DNA of 64,000 nucleotides, taken from the NCBI GenBank assembly GCA_038228295.1, contig JBBRPH010000027.1, forward strand, positions 1-64,000. Direction: 5' to 3'. Numbering within the stretch: position 1 is the stretch's first letter; every line of letters starts with the position of its first letter. Under the pieces are notes generated by a model, which worked only from the letters and a program-made list of their open reading frames with translations, searched no databases and was not told the origin of the DNA. The translations under genes and the position numbers were made by a program. Source of the stretch: JAICKM01 sp038228295. Lineage in GTDB: Bacteria; Chloroflexota; Chloroflexia; QHBQ01; JAICKM01. Positions 39,004-47,657 of the stretch are shown one piece after another.

Positions 39004-40794
39004 CTAGGTCTCCTCAGCGGGTTCGGCCCGGCGCGTGCGTGATGCGCGCTTGCCGGTCTCGCCCTTATGGCCTTGCATACTGTAGAGCCGAATCACTTCG
39101 TCCACAGCCGTCGCGTCTTCCGGTAGCTTTTCGCGCGGTTGGAGGATGCGCGGGAAGCGCAGGGCATAGCCGGTGCCGCCCTCTGCGCCGGCCGAGTGCA
39201 TGGGGCTGCGCGTCACCTCGTCGGCCTGTAGCTCAAACACGTAATGCGGCGTGACCCACACGGCCGGTTTGAGGATGCTGACCACGCGCGGGTCGGGGTG
39301 GTCCAGCCGATCAGCCGCCAGCTTTTGTCCCAGGGCGATCCAGTCGGCGTTGCTCATGCCGCTGGCGCAGCGCGTGACAGTAGGGAACAGGTCATGTTCG
39401 CGGTCGTAGACGGCGCAGAGCAGTGAGCCAATGCCCCAGGCCGCCCGCGCTCCCCGCCCATAATCGTAGCCGACGATCACCACATCTACGGTGTCACGCA
39501 GTTCGGTCGAATAGGAGCGCTTCAGCTTGATCCAGTTGAAGTCGCGCTTACCGGCTTGGTAGGGGCCGCTCAGTTTCTTGGCGACAATGCCCTCTAACCC
39601 TTCGCCGGTGCTGTCGTCGTAGAACAGCGCCATCTCCTCCGGATCTTCGGTGAACAGCGCATCGGTCACGCGCAGCGCCGGGCCGGGCGTGACCAGGCTT
39701 TCCATCCGTGCGCGGCGTTCTTCGTAGGGATGGGCGGTGATGTCCTCGCCGTCGGCCAGCAGCAGATCGAAAGCGACCAGGCGCAACGGCAGCCGCTCAC
39801 TGGTCTCGGCGATATTGTGGATGCGGCGGCGCTTAGTGGTCTCCTGAAACGGGTAATACTTGCCCGTTGCGACGTTGTAGGCCATCGCTTCGCCTTCGAT
39901 GATCACTTGCGCGCTCCGCACATCGCGCCGCACCGCGTCGGCGATTTCGGGGAACATCCCGGTCATGTTTTCCAGGCCACGCGAGAAGATCGTGACGTTC
40001 TCGCCGTCTTTATGCACCTGGCAGCGGAAGCCGTCGTATTTCGGCTCAACCGAGCAGCGGCCCAACCGTTTGAGGATCTCTTCTACGCTGTCGGCGCGCT
40101 CGGCCAGCGCCATGCGGACGGGATTGCCCACCTGCACGGCAATCTCGGCCAATGCGTCGGGGCCGCCGCGATACAAGGTTTCGGCCACCAGGCCCAGGTC
40201 GCTAGACAGGTTGTAGGCGCGTTCGAGCGAGGGGCGCAGCGTTTTGCCGCCGGTCTTGGCCTGCGACAACGCATCAAGCATCGTCTGATCGCCCCACCCG
40301 CCGCGCAACCGCCCGACCACAATCTTGGTGATATGCTTGGCGGCCTGCGCTGTGACCGACCCTAGCAACTGCGCCAGCAAGGTGATCTTGCGCTCCGCAC
40401 TGCCCGATCCACTCGCCGCAGCTAATGCACTCAGGGCGGCATGAACTTCGAGCAACAGGATCGGCCGCGCCGGTCCCGTATCGCCCAGGCGGTTGCGGCA
40501 CTCCGCCGCGACCAGCCCTGCGTCGCCCCGCTCAGCAAATAGCTGTTGCGCGTCCGCGACGGTGCAGCCACCGACCTGGGCGATAGCCCGCAAAGCACTC
40601 TTTTCGTTGATGCCGAACTCGTTTTGCCGATACTCCGGGGCTAAATGGCCCTGCATCAGATAAACCAGCGGCGCGATTTCGTCGGAGTCGGCTTGGCCCA
40701 GTAGATCGGCCAGCAGGGCGATCATTTGGAGCCGGCTGCTGATCGGCTCTAATTGCTCAAAGGCTTCGGCGACAGTTTGGAACAGCAAAGGCAT
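39004..40794 (-). CDS. ATP-dependent DNA ligase
   Basis: 596 residues, arranged like archaeal LIG1-type ligases: an N-terminal helical DNA-binding domain, then the nucleotidyltransferase domain with the AMP-accepting Lys in SVEPKYDGFRCQVHKDG. Other motifs are IIEGEAMAYN, GLEGIVAKKL and DFNWIKLKRSY, and an OB-fold domain follows. It seals nicks using ATP. Bacterial genomes normally rely on NAD-dependent LigA, so this is probably a second, repair-related enzyme. It is first in an operon with the SRPBCC gene. Confidence 0.93.
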   Translation of the reverse strand: MPLLFQTVAEAFEQLEPISSRLQMIALLADLLGQADSDEIAPLVYLMQGHLAPEYRQNEFGINEKSALRAIAQVGGCTVADAQQLFAERGDAGLVAAECRNRLGDTGPARPILLLEVHAALSALAAASGSGSAERKITLLAQLLGSVTAQAAKHITKIVVGRLRGGWGDQTMLDALSQAKTGGKTLRPSLERAYNLSSDLGLVAETLYRGGPDALAEIAVQVGNPVRMALAERADSVEEILKRLGRCSVEPKYDGFRCQVHKDGENVTIFSRGLENMTGMFPEIADAVRRDVRSAQVIIEGEAMAYNVATGKYYPFQETTKRRRIHNIAETSERLPLRLVAFDLLLADGEDITAHPYEERRARMESLVTPGPALRVTDALFTEDPEEMALFYDDSTGEGLEGIVAKKLSGPYQAGKRDFNWIKLKRSYSTELRDTVDVVIVGYDYGRGARAAWGIGSLLCAVYDREHDLFPTVTRCASGMSNADWIALGQKLAADRLDHPDPRVVSILKPAVWVTPHYVFELQADEVTRSPMHSAGAEGGTGYALRFPRILQPREKLPEDATAVDEVIRLYSMQGHKGETGKRASRTRRAEPAEET

Positions 40795-40825
40795 GAGGCG
40801 GTTCTCCTTTAGCTAGACTGGCTCT

Positions 40826-40831
40826 ATTATA
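40826..40831 (-). promoter_or_regulatory. Extended -10 of the ligase operon
   Basis: The minus strand reads TGGTATAAT, 32 bp before the ligase start codon. No clear -35. Confidence 0.55.
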
Positions 40832-40865
40832 CCATACCTATCTGTAGGATCGGCCTGTTGCCGAC

Positions 40866-40894
40866 TTGCGAGGGGGCGGGCAGCGTGCTATAGT
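40866..40894 (+). promoter_or_regulatory. Promoter of the FAH-family gene
   Basis: TTGCGA and TATAGT are separated by 17 bp, 48 bp before ATG 40943. Confidence 0.6.
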
Positions 40895-40942
40895 GGGGAC
40901 CGTGGACCGACCGCTAGTTTTGCCGAAAGAGGACTTGCCCGC

Positions 40943-41929
40943 ATGAAACTTGTGACTTATCTAACCGCTCAACACACGGCTTGCTTAGGTATTGCATTGC
41001 CCGGCGGCATTGTAGACTTAGAACGCGCGCTGGATTGGGGCGAACCGGGGGAGGGGTTTGTTGACGGTGGCGTGCCGGCGACAATGATTGACCTGCTGGC
41101 GCGCGGGCCACAGACGCTGGCTGGGTTGCGCGCCCTGGCCGACCGCTTGGCCGCGCAACCCGCCGGCGCGCTCACCCGCCTGCTCCTGCCGGCGGATACC
41201 GGGTTGCTGGCTCCGCTGCCCCGCCCTAATAATGTGCGCGACTTCTACGCCTTTGAGCAGCACGTCAAGACGGCGCGCGCCCAGCGCGGGGCTGAGATGA
41301 TCCCCGAATGGTATCAGATCCCCGTCTTTTATTTCTCCAACCCTGACGCGATCTACGGTCCCGACGCATCGGTGTCGGTGCCGCAGGAGACGGCGGAACT
41401 GGACTATGAATTGGAACTGGCCTGCGTGATCGGGCAAGCGGGGCGCGACATCCCGGCGGCGCAGGCAATGGACTATGTAGCGGGCTACACGATCATGAAT
41501 GATTGGAGCGCGCGCGACGTGCAGCGGCTGGAAATGAAGATGAATCTTGGTCCGGCCAAAGGCAAAGACTTCGCCACCAGCTTGGGGCCGTGGTTGGTCA
41601 CGCCCGATGAATTGGCCGACCGCCGCGAGGGCGAGGGTGCAGAGACACGCTATCGTCTCGATATGGTGGCGCGTGTGAACGGCAAGGAATACAGCCGCGG
41701 CAATGCCGCAGCCCTCACGCACACTTTCGCTCAGATGATCGCTTTCGCCAGTCGCGATGTTTGGCTCAAACCGGGCGACGTGATCGGCTCCGGCACGGTC
41801 GGCACCGGCTGTATCCTCGAACTGCGCCCCGAAACGGTCGGCGGCTGGCTTAAAGCGGGCGATGTGGTAGAGATGGAGATCGAGCGGCTGGGTGTGTTGC
41901 GGAACCGGGTCATAGCGCGTGGCGCGTGA
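40943..41929 (+). CDS. Fumarylacetoacetate hydrolase-family protein
   Basis: 328 residues. An N-terminal domain (MKLVTYLTAQHTACLGIALP) precedes the FAH core: RPNNVRDFYAFEQHVKTARA, then PVFYFSNPDAIYGPD, the metal-binding DYELELACVIG, and IMNDWSARDVQ. The family includes acylpyruvate hydrolases and 2-hydroxyhepta-2,4-diene-1,7-dioate isomerases. The actual substrate is not predictable from context. Confidence 0.9.
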   Translation: MKLVTYLTAQHTACLGIALPGGIVDLERALDWGEPGEGFVDGGVPATMIDLLARGPQTLAGLRALADRLAAQPAGALTRLLLPADTGLLAPLPRPNNVRDFYAFEQHVKTARAQRGAEMIPEWYQIPVFYFSNPDAIYGPDASVSVPQETAELDYELELACVIGQAGRDIPAAQAMDYVAGYTIMNDWSARDVQRLEMKMNLGPAKGKDFATSLGPWLVTPDELADRREGEGAETRYRLDMVARVNGKEYSRGNAAALTHTFAQMIAFASRDVWLKPGDVIGSGTVGTGCILELRPETVGGWLKAGDVVEMEIERLGVLRNRVIARGA

Positions 41930-42006
41930 AACGTGAAGCGTGCTTAAGCATTACGTAGCCGCCTGTCTTAGCGAAAGCGTGGGATGCCGGCCTGGGGGAG
42001 TGTGCG

Positions 42007-42606
42007 ATGTGGCGGAAGTGGGCGGGGTGCCTCGGCAGTCTCCTGGCCGCATTGGGAGCCGGTGGGTGTATAGCGGACCCAACTCCACCGTTGCCGATCT
42101 CCCACCCGCCTGTGTCACTGTCGGCTACGTCGGTGCCGCTCCAGCGGATACCGCCTACAGCCGGCAGGATTGCTCCGCCTTTCACCGAAATTGTGGCGAC
42201 GCTTACCCGGCTGCAACAGCAAGATCAGGCAGCGGGTGACGACGATGACGCGGCGCGCAGGGCCTATGTCGCCACGTTGCGGACGAAATCAATCCGCGAC
42301 TGGGCAGGTTGGATTACCGCCGTTGGGCAAGCATCGGACGGGCGTGCGTTTGCCCAACTGTCGGCCCAACCCTCCCCGCACGCTGTGTCGCTCAACCGCC
42401 TCACGCCTACCGTGTATGCCGTTGAGCCGGGACAAGTCTACTTATCCGACTTCGCACCGGCCCAGTTCTCCGTGTTACGAATTGGGCAGGCGGTGCGCTT
42501 TAGCGGTGTACTCGACGACGTGGATTGGCTGGGTGCCGGCATCACGGTACGCGTTATAGGTGTGACCCTCACGCCGGTAGTTTCGCTCATGCCTGCTCTG
42601 CCCTAA
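42007..42606 (+). CDS. Putative lipoprotein
   Basis: 199 residues with a lipoprotein signal (MWRKWAGCLGSLLAALGAGG then Cys). The C-terminal part (VYLSDFAPAQFSVLRIGQAV, FSGVLDDVDWLGAGITVRVI) looks like an OB-fold-type beta domain. No known family. Stands alone, followed closely by the DinB gene. Confidence 0.7.
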   Translation: MWRKWAGCLGSLLAALGAGGCIADPTPPLPISHPPVSLSATSVPLQRIPPTAGRIAPPFTEIVATLTRLQQQDQAAGDDDDAARRAYVATLRTKSIRDWAGWITAVGQASDGRAFAQLSAQPSPHAVSLNRLTPTVYAVEPGQVYLSDFAPAQFSVLRIGQAVRFSGVLDDVDWLGAGITVRVIGVTLTPVVSLMPALP

Positions 42607-42633
42607 ACTCATATCACGCGAAAGGGTTGCTCA

Positions 42634-43134
42634 ATGGACACCGAAATGTTGATCACGCTGTTCGAGTACTTTACCTGGGGGCGTAACCAGGTGCTGGATA
42701 CGGCAGCGGGGCTGACGAGGGCACAGTTGCGGCAGGCCGACGAACCGGGAGGGTACGGCTCCATTTGGGATACGCTGGCCCACATGGCCGCTTCGGAGTG
42801 GATGTGGATGGAGCGCCTCACCGGGCAGTCGCCGACTGCGTTTCCGAGTGGCGACAACTTCGCCGATGTGGCGGCGCTGCGCGGCTGGTGGGATGACGTG
42901 CATTCGCGCAGCATGACCTACCTGCGCGGCTTGACCGCCGCCGATCTGGCACGCGAGATCCACTACCGCAACACGCAGGGCCGCGAATTCCGCCGCCGGG
43001 TCTGGCACGTCTTGTTGCACATCGTCAACCACCAGACCGAACATCGCACGCAGATCGCCGCCCTGTTCACTCGCTTCGGCGTGGCGCCGCCCGCTACCGA
43101 TCTGGTGGTGTACCTACCGTCTGACGGTAGTTGA
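42634..43134 (+). CDS. DinB-family four-helix-bundle protein
   Basis: 166 residues. First helix LITLFEYFTWGRNQVLDTAA, metal-site residues in LAHMAASEWMWMERL and the C-terminal VLLHIVNHQTEHRTQIAALF, as in DinB/YfiT proteins. Many are metal-dependent thiol transferases or hydrolases. The exact activity is unknown. Confidence 0.92.
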   Translation: MDTEMLITLFEYFTWGRNQVLDTAAGLTRAQLRQADEPGGYGSIWDTLAHMAASEWMWMERLTGQSPTAFPSGDNFADVAALRGWWDDVHSRSMTYLRGLTAADLAREIHYRNTQGREFRRRVWHVLLHIVNHQTEHRTQIAALFTRFGVAPPATDLVVYLPSDGS

Positions 43135-43142
43135 GGAAGCAA

Positions 43143-43517
43143 ATGGACACAGCGACCGCTATCGTGGTCGTTAAGGCATAGCAAGATGCGGCCAATCGGC
43201 AAGAGGTGGCTTGCCTGCTCGCACTAGCGGATCCACCGCTCGAAATAGTGGAACCACGCGGCTCGGGTTACGGCCGTGCGCTGCTGCGTGACTGGCTGAG
43301 TCGGGCCGGTCTAGAACTCACCACGCAGCGGATATTTGCGTGCGGCCTGGTTGTGGTGGCCCAGCACGGAATCTGGCGTGTGGTAGAAACGGGCACTGTA
43401 ACCGGCGAGGCGGATCTTGCCTCGCACTTTCACGTCGCCGCTGGGCGGGTCGTGCAGTTCGCGCGACATGACCAGCTAGATACGGCGCTCGTAGCGGCGT
43501 CCTCAGCCAGCCGATGA
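43143..43517 (+). pseudogene. NTF2/SnoaL-like protein gene interrupted by an early TAG
   Basis: ATG 43143 opens MDTATAIVVVKA, then meets TAG (43179-43181). The same frame continues as QDAANRQEVACLLALADPPL and a full NTF2-like fold (GYGRALLRDWLSRAGLELTT, HFHVAAGRVVQFARHDQLDT). Relatives typically read ...AYQDAANRQD..., so the stop replaces a Tyr codon. Translation could restart at GTG 43206, but that loses the first helix. A fresh nonsense mutation, a sequencing error, or stop read-through would all fit. Confidence 0.75.
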
Positions 43518-43591
43518 GCAGGTGTGAGCGTGTGCCGCGGCAGCGCAGTATTAGCCAAGTGCAACCTATTTTGGTTAGACCAAGTGGGGGC

Positions 43592-43647
43592 AGACACCAA
43601 GAACGCAAAGATTCCGTTTGCTGCGGATCTTTGCGTTCTTGGTGTCT
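43592..43647. repeat. 20-bp-arm inverted repeat between convergent genes
   Basis: AGACACCAAGAACGCAAAGA and its exact complement lie 16 nt apart. It probably ends transcription of both neighbours and also belongs to a repetitive intergenic vocabulary (TTCTTGGTGTCTTTGCGG). Confidence 0.8.
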
Positions 43648-43658
43648 TTGCGGAGAAT

Positions 43659-44807
43659 TTACCGGCGCACGCTTTGCACCAATTCACCGGCGGGCGTAGT
43701 AGACGTGGCTGCCCAGGTCCAGGCCATTTTGGTTTTGAGTGTGCGCTCGATCAGGCGCATGGCCGGCAGGTCTTGGGTAATCACCAGCGAGACGGCGATG
43801 CCCGTTTTTTGCGCGCGCGCGGTGCGTCCGATGCGGTGGACATAATCTTCCGTCGTGCCCGGCACGTCATAGTTGACGACATGGGTCACGTCGGGAATGT
43901 CGAGGCCGCGCGCCGCGATGTCGGTGGCAACCAATACCGGTGAGTCGCCGTCGCGGAAAGCATCCAGCGCGCGCAGCCGCTCGTCGAGATTCAGATCCCC
44001 GTGTAAGGCCACATTGGGCAGTTGGCGGGCCAGCAGGGCGCGGTGCAGATCGTCAGTGTCGCGCTTGGTGCGCACAAAGATGATCACTCGCTGGGCTGCT
44101 GGGTCGCGCAATAGGCGCACCAACGCAGGCAGCTTGTTGCCGTCGGCGATCATCTGCACCTGCTGCACCACACCCGCCACCGTGCTAGCCGGCGGGTCTA
44201 CACGTGCCTCGATTGGATCATGCAGCAGCTTTTCGGCCAGCGGGCGAATCGCGTCGGGCATGGTGGCCGAGAAAAACAGCGACTGCCGTTGGGCGGGTAG
44301 GTAAGAGACTAACTTTTGCACATCGGGCAGGAAGCCCAGATCGAGCATCCGGTCTACCTCGTCCAGCACCAGCGCCTGCACATCCCCCAGCCATAGCTTG
44401 CGGCGGCGGATCAGGTCAAGCAGGCGGCCCGGCGTACCGATCACCACCTGTGCGCCGCGCTCCAGCCGCTGGATCTGGTCCTGCATATTGGCCCCGCCGA
44501 CGATCACGGCGGCCCGCACCGGCATTTGCTGGGCGTAGGCGGCGATATCTTCTTCCACCTGGTAGGCGAGTTCGCGCGTCGGCACAACGATCAGCGTGTG
44601 CAAACCGTCGTGGGCGGCGATGCGGTCTAGCAGCGGCAACGCATAGGCGGCGGTCTTGCCGGAGCCGGTTTGGGCGTTGCCGATCACATCATGGCCGTCG
44701 AGGACGGCGGGAATCACGCGCTCCTGAATCGGAGTCGGGGTATGGTGGTCGCGGGCAGCAATGCCCGCTTGTAGCGCGGGGCTAAACGCGAAATCTGTAA
44801 AGCGCAA
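43659..44807 (-). CDS. DEAD-box RNA helicase
   Basis: 382 residues, starting at TTG (complement 44807) behind AAAGGA. Q-motif FSPALQAGIAARDHHTPTPIQ, motif I AQTGSGKT, Ia VPTRELAYQ, II DEVD in place of DEAD (LVLDEVDRMLDLGFL), III SAT and VI HRIGRTARAQ are all visible. The protein stops soon after the core, so it lacks a long C-terminal extension. Likely role is RNA unwinding in ribosome assembly or RNA decay. The unusual TTG start suggests low or regulated translation. Confidence 0.93.
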   Translation of the reverse strand: MRFTDFAFSPALQAGIAARDHHTPTPIQERVIPAVLDGHDVIGNAQTGSGKTAAYALPLLDRIAAHDGLHTLIVVPTRELAYQVEEDIAAYAQQMPVRAAVIVGGANMQDQIQRLERGAQVVIGTPGRLLDLIRRRKLWLGDVQALVLDEVDRMLDLGFLPDVQKLVSYLPAQRQSLFFSATMPDAIRPLAEKLLHDPIEARVDPPASTVAGVVQQVQMIADGNKLPALVRLLRDPAAQRVIIFVRTKRDTDDLHRALLARQLPNVALHGDLNLDERLRALDAFRDGDSPVLVATDIAARGLDIPDVTHVVNYDVPGTTEDYVHRIGRTARAQKTGIAVSLVITQDLPAMRLIERTLKTKMAWTWAATSTTPAGELVQSVRR

Positions 44808-45142
44808 CAGGGTGCATCCTTTCTGTAGCGGAGGCCCAAGGGGGTCTCACATCCAACAGCAGGCCATAGAGGTTCCAAACCTGGGTGCGCCGGGGCGGCG
44901 CTGAAGGGGGGAATACCTGTTTCGTGCAGTGTTGCTCCGTCTGCCTGCTATCCATCACCCAACAAGTATACCATAATTGCGTGTAGATTGCTGAGAGGGT
45001 ACAACCAGTACCTGTTCAGCGGGGCGTGGCAGGGGGTGCGCCACTCCTCGTAAAACAAACGTTCAGATCACTACTATGACAATGAATAGCTTCTGTGCGG
45101 CGTTTAGGGAGCACTTGACGGGGCGCTATAATCGTGTTATCA
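44808..45142. other. Spacer between divergent helicase and tetR units
   Basis: An extended -10 (TGGTATACT, minus strand, 44965-44970) serves the helicase, giving a leader of about 150 nt. TATAAT at 45127-45132 serves tetR. No gene. Confidence 0.5.
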
Positions 45143-45166
45143 CATAAATGAACAGGTTCATTTATG
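45143..45166. promoter_or_regulatory. TetR operator (palindrome)
   Basis: CATAAATGAAC-AG-GTTCATTTATG is an 11-bp perfect palindrome lying between the TATAAT box and the tetR start at 45175. Position and form indicate autorepression. Confidence 0.85.
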
Positions 45167-45174
45167 GAGGTGGT

Positions 45175-45876
45175 ATGATCGAGAAAAAGAGTGGTGGCCT
45201 AAATACGAAAGCAGCCCGCACACGCGCGCATATTTTAGATACCGCACTCAGTTTGTTCGCGGCGCAGGGTTATGAGCCAACCACAATGCGCGAAATTGCT
45301 AAGGCCGCAACGTGTTCGTTGGGTTTAACCTATCGCTACTTCTCGTGCAAAGAGGATCTGGTGCTGGCGCTATACACTCAACTGGAAAGTGAATTCGCCG
45401 CCCAAGTTGCAGCCCTACCACAAGGCCCACTGGCCGGCCGCTTTGCGGCGGCGATGCGCGCCAAGATCGCCCAGGTCGTTCCCTATCGCGACTCCTTTGC
45501 CGCCCTGTTCGGCGCGGCGTTGAACCCCGCTTCCGGTGTGTCGGTGGTCGGCGATAGTACGATTGGGATTCGCACGCAGGTTACCACCGCGTTTCACCTG
45601 CTGGTACTCGGATCGCGTGATGCACCGCCGGAGCCGTTGGCCGGCCAGTTGGCTACCGTACTCTACGGACTACATCTCGCGCTGCTGCTGGTGGCGCTCA
45701 CCGACCGCAGCCCAGCGGGCCGCACCACGGCCGATCTGCTGGTATTCGTGGGCGATGCACTGGCCCTGATCGGGCCGCTGCTGGGCCTGCCGGAAGCAGC
45801 GGCGGCCCTCGCCCGCTTGGCGATGACCCTCGGACCCGCGCTCGGCGCGCTCACCCCACAGGAGGATATCTGTTAA
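45175..45876 (+). CDS. TetR-family transcriptional regulator
   Basis: ATG 45175 follows GGAGGT. The HTH domain is KAARTRAHILDTALSLFAAQ through TMREIAKAATCSLGLTYRYF, and the C-terminal ligand domain is helical and variable. It overlaps the downstream membrane-protein gene (ATGA), so it likely controls that operon through the palindrome just upstream. Ligand unknown. Confidence 0.93.
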   Translation: MIEKKSGGLNTKAARTRAHILDTALSLFAAQGYEPTTMREIAKAATCSLGLTYRYFSCKEDLVLALYTQLESEFAAQVAALPQGPLAGRFAAAMRAKIAQVVPYRDSFAALFGAALNPASGVSVVGDSTIGIRTQVTTAFHLLVLGSRDAPPEPLAGQLATVLYGLHLALLLVALTDRSPAGRTTADLLVFVGDALALIGPLLGLPEAAAALARLAMTLGPALGALTPQEDIC

Positions 45877-46502
45877 TGAATGGACTACTCGCAAGCCTGC
45901 GTGCATCTCGGTTGACGTGGGACTGGAAACTGCTGTTGTTCTGGATCGTAGCCGGGAATAGTGGTACTTTGGTAACCGTGTTGAGCGGCTACTCTTACTA
46001 TCTGCTGCTCCCACTGACGCTGGGGTTGCTCCAAATGGGAGTTTTGTATCTACGCCATGTGCGCGGAACCGGCTGGTGGCTTGTAGCCACGCTGATCGGT
46101 ATGGTGCTGGGCCCCAGCGGGGGTGGCGCGCAGCTATACCGCGATCTGCTGTTTGAGCATCCAATCGATTCCCAGATCGGTAGCGGCGCAGGCTTGAATT
46201 TGACGCTCGCGCTAATTGCCCTTCTACAGCTGCCCATCTTACGCCGCAACACCAGCCGTCTCGGTCTGCGCGCTGCCGCATTATGGATCATTGCTAATGG
46301 ACTAACCTATTTCATGATAAGTGGAGAGTTCAGCTTTTTCTGGTTACGGGGACTCCAGAATACATACCTAGAGTGGTTTACCTGGGGGCTCCTGCCGTGG
46401 TTGCTCACCGGTGGCCTATTGGTATGGCTGTTGCATAGCGACTCGGCGCACGGCACTAATCGTGCTGTAGACGGGGCGGTTCCCACTCACCGGCGGAACT
46501 AG
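45876..46502 (+). CDS. Integral membrane protein of the TetR operon
   Basis: 208 residues with five or six hydrophobic helices (KLLLFWIVAGNSGTLVTVLS, WWLVATLIGMVLGPSGGG, LNLTLALIALLQLPIL, TWGLLPWLLTGGLLVWLL). No transporter signature recognised. Expressed with the TetR regulator. Confidence 0.75.
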   Translation: MNGLLASLRASRLTWDWKLLLFWIVAGNSGTLVTVLSGYSYYLLLPLTLGLLQMGVLYLRHVRGTGWWLVATLIGMVLGPSGGGAQLYRDLLFEHPIDSQIGSGAGLNLTLALIALLQLPILRRNTSRLGLRAAALWIIANGLTYFMISGEFSFFWLRGLQNTYLEWFTWGLLPWLLTGGLLVWLLHSDSAHGTNRAVDGAVPTHRRN

Positions 46503-46553
46503 GCGGGGGTGCCGTTGCTGGGGGCGCACCGTGGGTTTGGAGGAGTCGGATTC

Positions 46554-47015
46554 ATGCGGATGTCCCCGCTAGGAATGTATCGGTTTTATCACCGCCTCTA
46601 TGGGCAAGGCTGGATCAAACTCGCTTTCTGGCTCTATCGCCTGCATCGCCTGATCTATGCTTGTGAGATTCACCCTACCGCTGTATTGGGGCCGGGCTGC
46701 CAGATGCCGCATTCGGTCGGCATCGTCATCGGTCCCAAAGCGCGGGTTGGGCGCGGCTGCTTTATCGGCCAGGGGGTCACCCTCGGCTATCGTTACCCCG
46801 GTCCGCGCGATCCGGTGGTCGGCGACGGCAACCCGGTGCTGGGCGACCACGTGATCATCGGCGCGGGCGCCGTGATCCTCGGCCCGGTCCACATCGGTGA
46901 TGGGGCCGTGGTCGGCGCGAACAGTGTGGTCACCCGCGATGTGCCGGCCCTGCAGATGGCCGTTGGTAACCCCGCTCAAATCCGTCCCCGCCGCCCGCGC
47001 CGTTCTCTGGTGTGA
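46554..47015 (+). CDS. Serine acetyltransferase-like hexapeptide-repeat protein
   Basis: ATG 46554 has GGAGGA upstream; the frame is open from GTG 46509. About 153 residues. Left-handed beta-helix repeats run IHPTAVLGPGCQMPHSVGIV, IGPKARVGRGCFIGQGVTLG, VLGDHVIIGAGAVILG and VHIGDGAVVGANSVV, and the C-terminal VGNPAQI is typical. It is shorter than true CysE (lacks its N-terminal domain), so the acceptor may be another amino group or sugar. Confidence 0.88.
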   Translation: MRMSPLGMYRFYHRLYGQGWIKLAFWLYRLHRLIYACEIHPTAVLGPGCQMPHSVGIVIGPKARVGRGCFIGQGVTLGYRYPGPRDPVVGDGNPVLGDHVIIGAGAVILGPVHIGDGAVVGANSVVTRDVPALQMAVGNPAQIRPRRPRRSLV

Positions 47016-47121
47016 GTGCCTCGCTGTGGAGCTAAGACGCGTGAATAGGGAAAGCCGAAAGTCGGCGATGTAGCACTTTCAACTTTCGATTTCCCACTTC
47101 CGATTTTCAACTAGGGTGCCG

Positions 47122-47637
47122 ATGGATACCACCAACGAATACGACGATAAGCACCGGATGCTCGCTGAGCGCCGCATCCGTGATGCGCTACAAAGCGGCG
47201 AACTCCAAACGGAGATTGGCCCCAATCAACGGTTGGACCTGGAAGATAATCCGTATGTGCCGGAGGATATGCGGCTGGCCTTCAAGGTTATGCGGAACAG
47301 CCACTACCGGCCCGACTGGATGGAATTGGGTGACGAAATCGATCACGACATCGCCGCTTGGCAGCAGGCCGCCGACCGCCATTTTGCCACGGTGCGTGAG
47401 CGTTTAGACCGGGCGACCCAGCGTGGGTTGCACCTGTTGCGCGATGAAGTCAGCGCCTTACGCACGCGTCACCGCCGTGCGACCGCCGACCACGCCGCCG
47501 CCCTTGCGGAAATCAACAGCAAGATTCACCGCTACAATGCTACCGTGCCCACTGACAGCCTGATGCGCGGCACCATCCCTGCCGATGCGGCGATGCGCGC
47601 CTTTGCTGACCGCCTGCCGGCTTACTTAAACTACTAA
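47122..47637 (+). CDS. DnaJ homologue C28-like (DUF1992) protein
   Basis: The ATG at 47122 is preferred over GTG 47116. The conserved motif RIRDALQSGELQTEIGPNQR, LDLEDNPYVPEDMRLAFKVM then PDWMELGDEI is the DUF1992 signature. The C-terminal half is a charged coiled coil. Function poorly known. The spacer upstream is built of repeat words (CGAAAGTCGG, TTTCAACTTTCGATTTCC). Confidence 0.85.
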   Translation: MDTTNEYDDKHRMLAERRIRDALQSGELQTEIGPNQRLDLEDNPYVPEDMRLAFKVMRNSHYRPDWMELGDEIDHDIAAWQQAADRHFATVRERLDRATQRGLHLLRDEVSALRTRHRRATADHAAALAEINSKIHRYNATVPTDSLMRGTIPADAAMRAFADRLPAYLNY

Positions 47638-47657
47638 CCTGTAAAGGACTCTACCTG

